From a virus: a DNA stretch of 60,108 nt. The notes under the pieces are model-generated. The model was not told the DNA's origin, searched no databases, and saw only the letters and a list, made by a program, of their open reading frames with translations. Made by a program: the position numbers and the translations under genes. Of the stretch, positions 19,706 through 28,833 are shown one piece after another. Numbering within the stretch: position 1 is the stretch's first letter; every line of letters begins with the position of its first letter. The stretch spans positions 1 through 60,108 of IMG/VR virus record IMGVR_UViG_3300008262_000065. One strand, written 5' to 3'.

Positions 19706-21388
19706 TTAGCAAGTGCAACTTTGGAATGTAACTGTCAATACTGATGGTCCAAAACTACCTGCTCTTGCGCATACTATAGAACAAGTTAATGGTGGTATAG
19801 TTATAATTGTTGGAACACCATCACATCCTGTGTAGTCTATAGAGTGAGAGTTAGATGGGTCAGTATTACATACTTCATACTGACAACAAACCGCAGAACA
19901 ATTGAATGCTCCATTATTATTCAAAACTACTGTAGTAGTTGGAGATGATATAGTGGTACCAATAACCTCATACCAACAATTAGATATGCTTGTATCAGAT
20001 ACCTTAACCAAATCCCCTATTGTTACAGGAACATTTGCTATTGCATAAACAGTATCATTGTCGCAACATCCGTTCAATTCCCAAACATCAGGAACAGAAC
20101 TGCAGTCACAATCATCAAGTGTAACTGTAAGCCCTACAGGAGTAGTAAGTATTTGACGAGCACAAAGAGTAATTGTCTGAGTACCATTCAGGCTGAATGT
20201 AATAGTGTTACCATCACAGTCTTCATAATTGAAAGATAATGGCGTACCAATAGTATTCTCAATTACCCAAGATGCACATTGTGAAGTGCATGGGTCCGTA
20301 GTAGAACTAATGAATGTAGCCGTAGATGGTGAAACAGTAGTGCTTATAACTTCCCAAATACAACCGGGGTGTCCATCAACCAATACACGGTCACCGGGAT
20401 TCAAAGTTCCGGGAGCAGTAATAATAACTTGCTCATTGGTATAGCACTTCTCAACTATAAAATTCAAGTCGTCTACGCATATACCAAAGCTTATAATAAC
20501 ACCATTAGCATCTACCTGAATCCATCTGTATGATGGACTCATAGCGCCTGTGTTATAGAATCCCGCAGACAGAGGGAACTCGCCATTGGGGTCAGAGAAC
20601 ACCATGTCATATAATCCGAAAACTCCACCGCTTCCATTTACGTGTACATAGTAATACTGTACTGATGTATTTAGAAGACAAGCACCATCACCTGTAGCCC
20701 AACCGATACTACCTTGCCATGTTGGCAGTACTTGTGGACACTCAATCTCAATACTAAAACTTGTTCCAACACAAAGACCATATATGTATGTGTTCAATAC
20801 GGTATATGCATTAGAAGTTTTAGGGATTACCATAGTGCACATTCCGGGAGCAGATGTAGTTAAATCTAATTGACCCGAAACAACTGTTACAGTTTGAAAG
20901 CTTGTCTCTACAAATCCTGATTGCTTGTATTCAAATATTGGAAGGTCCACGTGTGGTGAACCTGCAACTATACCACAATCCGCAGATGTTTGACCGACAT
21001 ACGTAGGAAATCCTACTGTACCTTGCAACCAACCGTAATTCTGAGAAGACATACCATTGTATGAATTGGCACCAAGTTCTGCAATGATGCCATCAGGAAC
21101 ACTCAATGGTTGAAATCTAACAACAATAGCGCCTAAGTTAGACCCTGTATTCGTATCTATATAATATGTTCCTTCTGCCCCTTCTCCAACTATATTTGTG
21201 TTACACGGAGTAGTACATGATGGACATATAACAGGTGGCAATAGCACACAATCAACCTGCTCTCTAACGACAGAGCCATCAGAATAGAATCCATCAGGCG
21301 CACAGGTAGTCAATGCATCGTCTATAAACACTGCAGTTGCACTTGATAGAGTAGGACCGTTTAAAAAAACTATTTCGTTTGAAGCCAT
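19706..21388 (-). CDS. Cysteine-rich tail/adhesin-like protein
   Basis: This 560-residue protein contains several Cys-rich beta domains, unusual for a cytoplasmically assembled virion protein. The C-terminal unit (cysteines around YEVCN, YTGCDG, PPLTCSIVCAR and the terminal QSCTC) repeats an earlier unit (WVIEN, YEDCDGNTITF, ITLCAR, DDCDCSS) in the same protein. The same module ends the next gene's 1557-residue protein. It is probably a tail appendage or receptor-binding protein. Whether the cysteines bind metal or form disulfides outside the cell cannot be told from sequence. Confidence 0.6.
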   Translation of the reverse strand: MASNEIVFLNGPTLSSATAVFIDDALTTCAPDGFYSDGSVVREQVDCVLLPPVICPSCTTPCNTNIVGEGAEGTYYIDTNTGSNLGAIVVRFQPLSVPDGIIAELGANSYNGMSSQNYGWLQGTVGFPTYVGQTSADCGIVAGSPHVDLPIFEYKQSGFVETSFQTVTVVSGQLDLTTSAPGMCTMVIPKTSNAYTVLNTYIYGLCVGTSFSIEIECPQVLPTWQGSIGWATGDGACLLNTSVQYYYVHVNGSGGVFGLYDMVFSDPNGEFPLSAGFYNTGAMSPSYRWIQVDANGVIISFGICVDDLNFIVEKCYTNEQVIITAPGTLNPGDRVLVDGHPGCIWEVISTTVSPSTATFISSTTDPCTSQCASWVIENTIGTPLSFNYEDCDGNTITFSLNGTQTITLCARQILTTPVGLTVTLDDCDCSSVPDVWELNGCCDNDTVYAIANVPVTIGDLVKVSDTSISNCWYEVIGTTISSPTTTVVLNNNGAFNCSAVCCQYEVCNTDPSNSHSIDYTGCDGVPTIITIPPLTCSIVCARAGSFGPSVLTVTFQSCTC

Positions 21389-21397
21389 GATTTTATT

Positions 21398-24300
21398 TTA
21401 TGAAGGACATCCGCAATCCAAAAATGAAACATTTACATCTCCTGTCAACACAATCGGTATAATTGATGAACATAGGTTTACAGGTGTACCAATAGGTATA
21501 TCCATGTCTATGCTTTCTGATGTAAAGCAATCAGTATATCGAATAGAACCACCAAACTCTGCATATATGCTATAGTATGAGCATAACTCAGCACACTCTA
21601 CACATCCGCAACACGCATCATATACATCTACATCAGAGTAACAAAGCTGAGTCTCAACGGGAGTTCTTAAATCCCATATCAAATACAATATGGTATCAGT
21701 AGATGTTGGCATTGTAAAGTCAGCATAGTATGTTGGTGATGCACCAAGCAATGGAGTAGCAGTATTTGCTGCTGCCAATAAATTAGCTATTTCGATAGGG
21801 TCTCCACATTCATAATCAGTATTTGTTCTCAACCACATGAACTTATTGAAAGCCGGGTCAAAATCAAAATTATCAAAATTGATTTTATTAGAGAACATCC
21901 TAACTGTAGTGCCATCAAGAGGAATACTACCTACACCTTGGAAACCTGTATAGCTATTACACCATGAGACAAGTGGGTTAGCAGTACCTGATGACAATGT
22001 AACTAATCTTGATGTTAGTGGGCTAATGAATGTGCCATTAATATATTCATATTCAGAATGAATAAACTTACCACCATCAGCATCATTACTTATAACAATT
22101 TCTCTTATCTCAATCTCAGTTGGCAATGGACAACCTACATTTACTGCAATAGACATATCTCCACTGATAGGTATTATCTCAATATCCACAATTGTAGGAG
22201 TTATATTATTCTTTTGTATCGTAAAGCTACCTGAATTTGTAACTATACCTGAAGAAGTAGTTGAGCCATTGTATGTAGCTTGAACCATGAATGAATCACC
22301 CGGAGCAACATCGACTGCAGTCCATGTAACATCAAATGGTCCAACCAATGTACCTAAGTCAATACAATATTGCACAACTGTAGGAGTTGTAATCACAAAT
22401 GCCTGTGGCGTATTACACCCTATGCAATTGTCAACAGTAGGAATTGGTATATCATTATTGGTTAAGACATACTCAGTCATGTATGGGTCGTACCCACCAA
22501 GCTTTTGAGTTCCTAAAGACTCAATGAATAGGTCCCTGAACCAAGGACGCATCCCTGCTTCTGAAACAACTTGAAGTCTTTCGTTATTGTATGAATCCCC
22601 TTTTAATTGGATAACTGCACCACGTTTAGCGTCAGTAAAGAATTTGTCTTCTCCCCATTTCGCATAACTCTCAGGATTAAAGCTATTACCAAAATTCTCA
22701 ATACGAGCAATCTGAGTACCCAATACTTCAGGTACAGAAGTAATGGCACCACCTGCAGCAGCATCTGACAACAAGTTCTTACCTGCTAATACATAAGATA
22801 TTTTATCTTCCTGAAGAACAAGGATGTCTGTCTCACGACCATCAATCAATGTGATTGGTCCGAATGAATCTTCAAGTGGTTTAAAGTTTAGCAATCCAAG
22901 GTTGAATTCATTAAGCCTATTTACATTGCTCTCGTCATTATAGATTCCACTATATGTCAAGTCAGCAAACCTATCTGCTCTTATATAATCTTGGGCAGAT
23001 ACTGATACAACACGGTTACCTAAATTAAATGTCTTACCTACAATAGAGTCACGAATCTTATACGACTCAGCGCCATTACCAAAAGCAAAACAGTTAAAGA
23101 ACTCTGTATCTACTATCGCAGGTAGGTTTAATCCGAAGTCTTGATTCTGAACATTACCAAAATGCTCGCCATTAGAACCGATTGGCAATGAAAGATTGTT
23201 TTCATAAAACACATCGGGCAAAGTATCAGAAGGTTCTGTTTCAAATATCAATGTGTTCTCAGCACGGAATACCTCTATGTTCAAAGTAACTTTAGACCTT
23301 CTATTTTGAGAATTCCCACAAGCCCTTGTACCTGTAACTACAAGCAACAATGCATTGGTAAATGGACCACTCGCATATCTTAAAAATCTATAGTTGTTAT
23401 TACAATAATCTCCTGATATAGCAGGCAAGTTGGTAGCTAAACTTGGATAGTATACGTTTCCAATATCACATCCACCTGCTCCTACATCTTGGATACCCTG
23501 ATTCAAAACAACTTCTACATTATCTCCATCCCACCAATCTTTAAAGTTATCATAGTTAGCTGATGATACAAGAGTTTTATCCAATGTATAAATGCGTCTC
23601 TCACAAGCGTTATTACCATCTCCACTTCCTCTTCTCTCAAACTTAAAGTTTAATTTAATCCTACTGCCTGCAGGTATGTCATAATCAACATATGTATTTG
23701 TAGCAGTATCAAGTCTATTTACCAATATGGTAGCTTTAGGATAAGTACCTGCATCGTTTGCAGTTGCTTCATCTGTTGCAGCTATGTATGATAATTCATC
23801 CTGAACTAATGTTAAGTTATTAGGATTGATTTTCATATACACACCTGCAGGAACCTCTAAATTCACATTAGGGTCCAATGCACTTGGTATCTCTAAAAAT
23901 CCACGAGCCTTAGATTCCTTCTCAAGAACTGTAATATATTGGCAATCTTGAGCAGGACCTGCAGTATCTGCTTTTACAATCAATCTATCCCCGGTCTCAA
24001 CCTTGCGTATATTCTCTCCTTCTAATAGAATATATGCATTGTTTGTATTTGGGTCCCTAAAGAAAAGATTAGCATATATTGTCTCGTAGTTTTCTTTATC
24101 CGCTTTTATAACAAACTTATAACTCTTAGCCCAATAAGGTGCACGTTGAGTAATTGGTATCGTTACAGTGATTTTGTTTTGTCTATCACAATATCCACAA
24201 GGAACATAAACATTATTGCTACCACTAACTAAAGCAGTTGATGCACGTAGGTATTCATCCATGTAAACAATACCTACTTCATATCCTCTATGACTATGAA

Positions 24301-26071
24301 GACTTTTAGGTGTTGTTATATCTGACCAAAAGGCTTCACCATATGATACGTTATAATATTCATATACACTGAATGCAGTTGGGTTATTTACATCACCAAC
24401 ATAATTCATTGCAAGAACTTGGAATCCAATCACATCACTTGATGGGCTTGTTACTATTGTGAATCCTTGTCCACCTGCACTTACACCACTTGCATATTTT
24501 GTTACAGGCGTTAATCCATTTAAAGTATTTGGAAGCGCACAGTTAAATATATCTGTAAGAGTAGCACCATCACAAGATGTAGGAGTTAATGGATTAGAGT
24601 CATATACAGGTTTTATGTTGCTTGCAATACCAACTGCCTCAATAAACTCATTGCTTGTAGCCATCTCATACACAGATGCATAACTATTTGGCAATGTAAA
24701 TGCCCAATCAATCTGTATACTCTGTGTCTGTTCAGTTGGAACAGGAGTGCTTCCGGTAAATAATGCATGGGTTACACGTATAGCTATATTCAATTGTGAA
24801 CCTGCATTCAACTTGTCCTTTACATCCTCAAGGTCAACTGTAAATGTAGCTTGTGGTATTGACTGAGTTCCGTTAATAGTATAGGTACCACTTGTAGTAT
24901 CGTCAGGTAATGCATCATTGTTTATCTCTACAGAATTTAATGACGCTACATATGTAAGTCTTAATGGATTATCAAACTTATCAATAAGGTCATATCCCTC
25001 TATATAGTTACCATACACAAGACGATTTCCCATGATAGTTTGAGCCTTAGCAAGCAATGGTACATTATCATACAAACGAAGCAATTCTGCTTCAGGCAGA
25101 ACTGTATATATCTTGCTATTTGTAAACGTATATTGTTGTAGTGTATTATCAGGTATAGGGATTGTTGAACTATCTTTATCTAATTTCTCAATTACTCTTA
25201 TGATATTGCTACCTGCTTCTTTGAATAGCAAATCAATACCTCTAACAAGTGGACCACCCGTGAAGAAAGTGATTATGCTGCTATTTGCTAAGTTAACCAT
25301 GCCTTCATTTAGAAAGCTGCTAACACTAAACTGAAATGGATTTGGTAAAAATGCAGGAGCCGTGAATTGAGAAGTAGCTGAGTACTCACCATCAGCATAT
25401 CTATATCTATATGCAAAGCAAATAAATCTTTCTTCTAAAAAGTTTTGCTGATTCCCTGTTGTTAATGGCTGAATAGAAAGAGCCTCAGTAGGTGGAGACT
25501 TAATAACTAATATTGAATCAGGAGTAAATTGGTCTATAAATCCTATTGGAGCATTATATGTACGCCTTACATTTATAAATCTTGGTGGATTATAGTCATC
25601 AGTCCAAAACAAAAGACCCTCTTCATTTGAGTCTACAAGATTTACACCTGTTATTAGATACTGAGGATTGAAATTTAATGTTGTATCAACTCCGTTTCCA
25701 TCATCTATACTGACAACATGATAGGTCAATACATTGGTCTCTGTATTGAAAGAAACAATCAAGTCAAGCTTACCGGTAGCACCCTGAGTAAATGCAGGGT
25801 CATGTACAAACCAATACAAAGTCTCATTGGCACCATCTTGATAAGCACCAATGCATTTAGCATTGCTACTTAATGGCTCTCCTGTTGGTGGATATACGAG
25901 AGCAGTTAATGGAAGATTACCTTTTGCATTCTCTATTGCACCGATTTCAGATTCTTCACTTGAACCCAATCTGCAGTTAAGAGCATCAATGTATTCACCA
26001 TTAGGTATAAGGCGTTCATCAACCGCCTTATTCATTTTACCCGCTATAAAATTTCTTGAGATATTTGCCAT
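21398..26071 (-). CDS. crAss-like tail/stabilization (muzzle-type) protein
   Basis: This 1557-residue protein opens with RNFIAGKMNKAVDERLIPNG, the signature opening of the large protein annotated as stabilization protein in crAss-like phages, where it forms part of the tail distal to the portal. The body is beta-rich with Asn/Thr/Gly-rich loops, fitting a ring-forming tail component. Its C-terminus carries a Cys-rich module (CCGCVECAELC ... LDCGCPS) shared with the downstream 560-residue protein. It is preceded by two connector-type genes, the usual order from head to tail. Confidence 0.7.
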   Translation of the reverse strand: MANISRNFIAGKMNKAVDERLIPNGEYIDALNCRLGSSEESEIGAIENAKGNLPLTALVYPPTGEPLSSNAKCIGAYQDGANETLYWFVHDPAFTQGATGKLDLIVSFNTETNVLTYHVVSIDDGNGVDTTLNFNPQYLITGVNLVDSNEEGLLFWTDDYNPPRFINVRRTYNAPIGFIDQFTPDSILVIKSPPTEALSIQPLTTGNQQNFLEERFICFAYRYRYADGEYSATSQFTAPAFLPNPFQFSVSSFLNEGMVNLANSSIITFFTGGPLVRGIDLLFKEAGSNIIRVIEKLDKDSSTIPIPDNTLQQYTFTNSKIYTVLPEAELLRLYDNVPLLAKAQTIMGNRLVYGNYIEGYDLIDKFDNPLRLTYVASLNSVEINNDALPDDTTSGTYTINGTQSIPQATFTVDLEDVKDKLNAGSQLNIAIRVTHALFTGSTPVPTEQTQSIQIDWAFTLPNSYASVYEMATSNEFIEAVGIASNIKPVYDSNPLTPTSCDGATLTDIFNCALPNTLNGLTPVTKYASGVSAGGQGFTIVTSPSSDVIGFQVLAMNYVGDVNNPTAFSVYEYYNVSYGEAFWSDITTPKSLHSHRGYEVGIVYMDEYLRASTALVSGSNNVYVPCGYCDRQNKITVTIPITQRAPYWAKSYKFVIKADKENYETIYANLFFRDPNTNNAYILLEGENIRKVETGDRLIVKADTAGPAQDCQYITVLEKESKARGFLEIPSALDPNVNLEVPAGVYMKINPNNLTLVQDELSYIAATDEATANDAGTYPKATILVNRLDTATNTYVDYDIPAGSRIKLNFKFERRGSGDGNNACERRIYTLDKTLVSSANYDNFKDWWDGDNVEVVLNQGIQDVGAGGCDIGNVYYPSLATNLPAISGDYCNNNYRFLRYASGPFTNALLLVVTGTRACGNSQNRRSKVTLNIEVFRAENTLIFETEPSDTLPDVFYENNLSLPIGSNGEHFGNVQNQDFGLNLPAIVDTEFFNCFAFGNGAESYKIRDSIVGKTFNLGNRVVSVSAQDYIRADRFADLTYSGIYNDESNVNRLNEFNLGLLNFKPLEDSFGPITLIDGRETDILVLQEDKISYVLAGKNLLSDAAAGGAITSVPEVLGTQIARIENFGNSFNPESYAKWGEDKFFTDAKRGAVIQLKGDSYNNERLQVVSEAGMRPWFRDLFIESLGTQKLGGYDPYMTEYVLTNNDIPIPTVDNCIGCNTPQAFVITTPTVVQYCIDLGTLVGPFDVTWTAVDVAPGDSFMVQATYNGSTTSSGIVTNSGSFTIQKNNITPTIVDIEIIPISGDMSIAVNVGCPLPTEIEIREIVISNDADGGKFIHSEYEYINGTFISPLTSRLVTLSSGTANPLVSWCNSYTGFQGVGSIPLDGTTVRMFSNKINFDNFDFDPAFNKFMWLRTNTDYECGDPIEIANLLAAANTATPLLGASPTYYADFTMPTSTDTILYLIWDLRTPVETQLCYSDVDVYDACCGCVECAELCSYYSIYAEFGGSIRYTDCFTSESIDMDIPIGTPVNLCSSIIPIVLTGDVNVSFLDCGCPS

Positions 26072-26072
26072 A

Positions 26073-26978
26073 TTACTTTATCCATTTATCTCTGCCACGT
26101 AGATTCATAAGCAATCGTCCGGGATGGATGTTGCTCAAACGAATCTTCGCATTACGAAGAAGTGCTGACTTTTCTTTTCTTGCACGAGCCACAATGTATT
26201 CTTGAACTCCTATCTTATGGTTTATGATTTCATACTCAATGTATGCATACACATATTTCTCAAACAACTTGTTTACAGAAATACGTGAGTCATCACCATT
26301 CTCCATACCATCAGAGATGTATTCAAGTATGCATAATTCTCCTGACATAGATGAGTCGAAGTTTATAACACCTGACTTCTTGTCTATGTTGAACGTAGGG
26401 TTGAAGTTCGCAGTCTCAGTATTCAATCCAAAACGGGCACCAATGCCATAATCAAAATACCATATGCCTTCAACTTCCCAACCTGCTTGCCCATGGTATG
26501 GGTTACCCGGATTAAGATAGATGCTTTTCTTAGTACCCTTTATGCGGTCAAAGTCAATCTCAGAGTATTGTGGCTTCAGGACATTACCATTCATATCGAA
26601 CAATATGTTTGCGTTGTTATCCTGAAGGTATGCATCTGATGAAAGAGTTTGAATGTTCTCACTCATAGGACGCAACCATCCATCTTTATACAAAGAGATG
26701 CGCACCCAATTGACATAATCAGATGGCAGTATGAATTTGAGATTGTCTCCTACTGTTAACTCTAAAATCTTTACTTCTTTGAATGCATCGTAATTCAATT
26801 CTTGTATTGCTCTCTTAGCATGGAACAATACTTTATATCGTTCTTCATTGTTAATCAGGGAATGGTTACCTGAATACATCAACATGAAGTTATTTACAAT
26901 ATCATACAGACTAACGTATTGATACGAACCCCAATTGTCATCATTATTATAGTACTCGAACTGTGATATATAAGACAT
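26073..26978 (-). CDS. Head-tail connector/ring protein, crAss-like
   Basis: This 301-residue protein has an N-terminal helical part (AKRAIQELNYDAFKEVKILEL) then beta structure including LPSDYVNWVRISLY, which matches a connector or ring protein family seen next to the tail genes of crAss-like phages. It ends in a basic tail. Position between the 312-residue connector candidate and the large tail protein supports this. Exact ring number in the tail barrel is not assignable here. Confidence 0.6.
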   Translation of the reverse strand: MSYISQFEYYNNDDNWGSYQYVSLYDIVNNFMLMYSGNHSLINNEERYKVLFHAKRAIQELNYDAFKEVKILELTVGDNLKFILPSDYVNWVRISLYKDGWLRPMSENIQTLSSDAYLQDNNANILFDMNGNVLKPQYSEIDFDRIKGTKKSIYLNPGNPYHGQAGWEVEGIWYFDYGIGARFGLNTETANFNPTFNIDKKSGVINFDSSMSGELCILEYISDGMENGDDSRISVNKLFEKYVYAYIEYEIINHKIGVQEYIVARARKEKSALLRNAKIRLSNIHPGRLLMNLRGRDKWIK

Positions 26979-26987
26979 GGTTATCTA

Positions 26988-27926
26988 TTATTGTTGTTGT
27001 TGTTCTCTTTCCTCAACCTTAGCAAATTGATAAACCTCTGCTTCTCTGATAGAGATACCAACGTACTGTAATATTTTCTGAACCAATTTGTACTCGTCCT
27101 CAATTGGCAATTCAAAATCCTGATAGTCAGGTTGTGATTGGTCAAACGATGGCTCACCATTGGTAAGAGTTACATATGTCCACTTTGGAGTTTTAGGATA
27201 ACGGATATACTGACCCACTATCTGTCCCTGCTTTGAAATAGTTTCAGGGTATATTGTAGCCAATAGATTCTCCATAGTATATGCAGGATATGTATTGGAT
27301 GGTGCAGTAAGCAAAGAGTTGTTAAGAAGAGTTATCTTATTATGGCTCACTCTCTCAACCTCATTTACAACACTCTTATCATATACCGCATAGTTGCGTG
27401 GGAACACAGGGAATATGTTTGCAGACAATAGAAGTACGGTTTCAGATACAACCGTAACAACAGTTGCTTGTGTACCTGTAGATAGATTTGCAACAATGTC
27501 TCCAACGGCAACACCATCAGTAACAAATGTAGCAGTAGCGTCTTCTAATGAATTTAATATAAAACTTGTATTCTGACCTTCAGCAAGAATAACAGGATAA
27601 CACAACAACTTATTGATAGTGAAATAGTCATCACCTGTAGTTATCAATGATGGTAGAGAATAAGTATTAGCTGCGCTATGAGAGAAGTACTTTGTTACAG
27701 AGAAAATATCAATCATCTCCTCAACACTTTTCTTTAAATCAGCATAGCCGGTACCCGATACTCTTGCGTTCTCTTTATTTACGAGAGTATTGTACTCGTC
27801 AAAGTATTCTTCAAATATTTCCAACTGCGCTTGTAGTGCATATAGGTTGAAATCTGAAGGAGATATGTATCCATAGTTATTCTTATTAACTACCGAAAGT
27901 ACAGTATTTCTAACGGAATTAATCAT
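26988..27926 (-). CDS. Head-tail connector/ring protein candidate
   Basis: This 312-residue protein starts with a helical region (NYGYISPSDFNLYALQAQLEIFEEYFDEYN) that resembles connector proteins of Bacteroidota podoviruses, followed by a beta-rich part and a C-terminal coiled segment ending in Gln repeats (EEREQQQQ). It has its own promoter-like box at 27942-27949, placed just after a terminator. Likely a structural protein between portal and tail. Confidence 0.55.
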   Translation of the reverse strand: MINSVRNTVLSVVNKNNYGYISPSDFNLYALQAQLEIFEEYFDEYNTLVNKENARVSGTGYADLKKSVEEMIDIFSVTKYFSHSAANTYSLPSLITTGDDYFTINKLLCYPVILAEGQNTSFILNSLEDATATFVTDGVAVGDIVANLSTGTQATVVTVVSETVLLLSANIFPVFPRNYAVYDKSVVNEVERVSHNKITLLNNSLLTAPSNTYPAYTMENLLATIYPETISKQGQIVGQYIRYPKTPKWTYVTLTNGEPSFDQSQPDYQDFELPIEDEYKLVQKILQYVGISIREAEVYQFAKVEEREQQQQ

Positions 27927-27941
27927 ACTTCTCTGTTTCTA

Positions 27942-27949
27942 CAAAGATA
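27942..27949 (-). promoter_or_regulatory. Bacteroidota-type -7 box TATCTTTG
   Basis: TATCTTTG on the minus strand lies 15 bases before the ATG at 27926 and directly follows a rho-independent terminator, so it would restart transcription for the tail block. No clear TTG is seen at -33. Confidence 0.5.
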
Positions 27950-27950
27950 C

Positions 27951-27984
27951 GTAAAAAAAAAGAGGGGTCGCCCCCTCTCCTATT
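27951..27984 (-). terminator. Rho-independent terminator
   Basis: On the minus strand a GC-rich hairpin (GAGGGG / CCCCTC, 4-base loop) is followed by a run of T residues. It lies between the gene ending at 28004 and the promoter box at 27942-27949. Confidence 0.75.
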
Positions 27985-28003
27985 AAAACACTACGAGTGA
28001 TAG

Positions 28004-28759
28004 TTATTGGTTTTCTAAATGGAAATCCAACATCTTTAAGGCTTCAATACCTTCATCGGATTTCAAGAACAATGATACCAATACATATGGGTCTTCACCA
28101 TACGGTACTGTAAGCATCTTCTTCTTGTTCGTTGCGGTATTGTACCATACTTCCTTGTTGCCATTCCTGAATCCCAACAAGCCCTTATCAAAGAAGATAT
28201 GGACATTAGACTGAAGCTTCAGCATTGGGTCCTCAAGAGCATCAAGGAATTGCTTTGGATAGTTACGAGCATAAATCAAAACATCACGTTTCAATTCAGC
28301 AGATGTTACCTTGGTAGTATCACGTTGGAATAGAACACGACCAACTACTTCAAGTTGCTCAATGGTCATTTCACGAGCACGTACAAGTGCTTCTACTTCT
28401 GCATTGAGTTCATCAACAACCTTCTGAGCATCGAGTTCATTATCAACCTCTTCAAACAATCCATTGTTCTGAGGATGGTAATAAAGGAACTCCTGAAGTA
28501 CAGGGTTGTTCTTAGGTACAAACAAGAAACCATTATCAAATGTGATTGGTTCAATGATTGCATTCCCGTCTTGTTCGTCTTCAAATGGAGACTTCTGATT
28601 TACCGCATAGCGCAGTGGACGGTTTATGTTTTTTTCTTCATCATACCACAGAAGAGGGTATCTGCGTGTATTGCGTGTAGCAATAGTGTATGACAATGGT
28701 GCAAGTTCGTTGCGAAGACGGTAGTACCTGTCTTTCGGGGCTTGTTTTACTTTATTCAT
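28004..28759 (-). CDS. Late protein next to the capsid gene, function unknown
   Basis: This 251-residue protein is charged and mixed alpha/beta. Its N-terminus (KDRYYRLRNELAPLSYTI) and the IYARNYPKQFLDAL helix recur, as far as I can recall, in proteins next to the major capsid gene in other large Bacteroidota and marine phages. It lies just downstream of the capsid gene behind a terminator, so it is probably a capsid accessory or head-completion protein. No enzyme motif is seen. Confidence 0.5.
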   Translation of the reverse strand: MNKVKQAPKDRYYRLRNELAPLSYTIATRNTRRYPLLWYDEEKNINRPLRYAVNQKSPFEDEQDGNAIIEPITFDNGFLFVPKNNPVLQEFLYYHPQNNGLFEEVDNELDAQKVVDELNAEVEALVRAREMTIEQLEVVGRVLFQRDTTKVTSAELKRDVLIYARNYPKQFLDALEDPMLKLQSNVHIFFDKGLLGFRNGNKEVWYNTATNKKKMLTVPYGEDPYVLVSLFLKSDEGIEALKMLDFHLENQ

Positions 28760-28778
28760 TTTAGATATGATATGATTT

Positions 28779-28817
28779 GAATTAAAAATAGGGGAGTGTC
28801 TTTGAAGACACCCCCCA
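28779..28817 (-). terminator. Terminator after the capsid gene, built on the dispersed repeat
   Basis: The core GTGTCTT-TG-AAGACAC (28796-28811) is extended by GGGG/CCCC arms across one mismatch. Read on the minus strand the hairpin is followed by TATTTTTAATT. It lies directly after the major capsid gene and probably limits read-through into the downstream gene. Confidence 0.7.
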
Positions 28818-28833
28818 TTTTAGTTTGCTTCTA

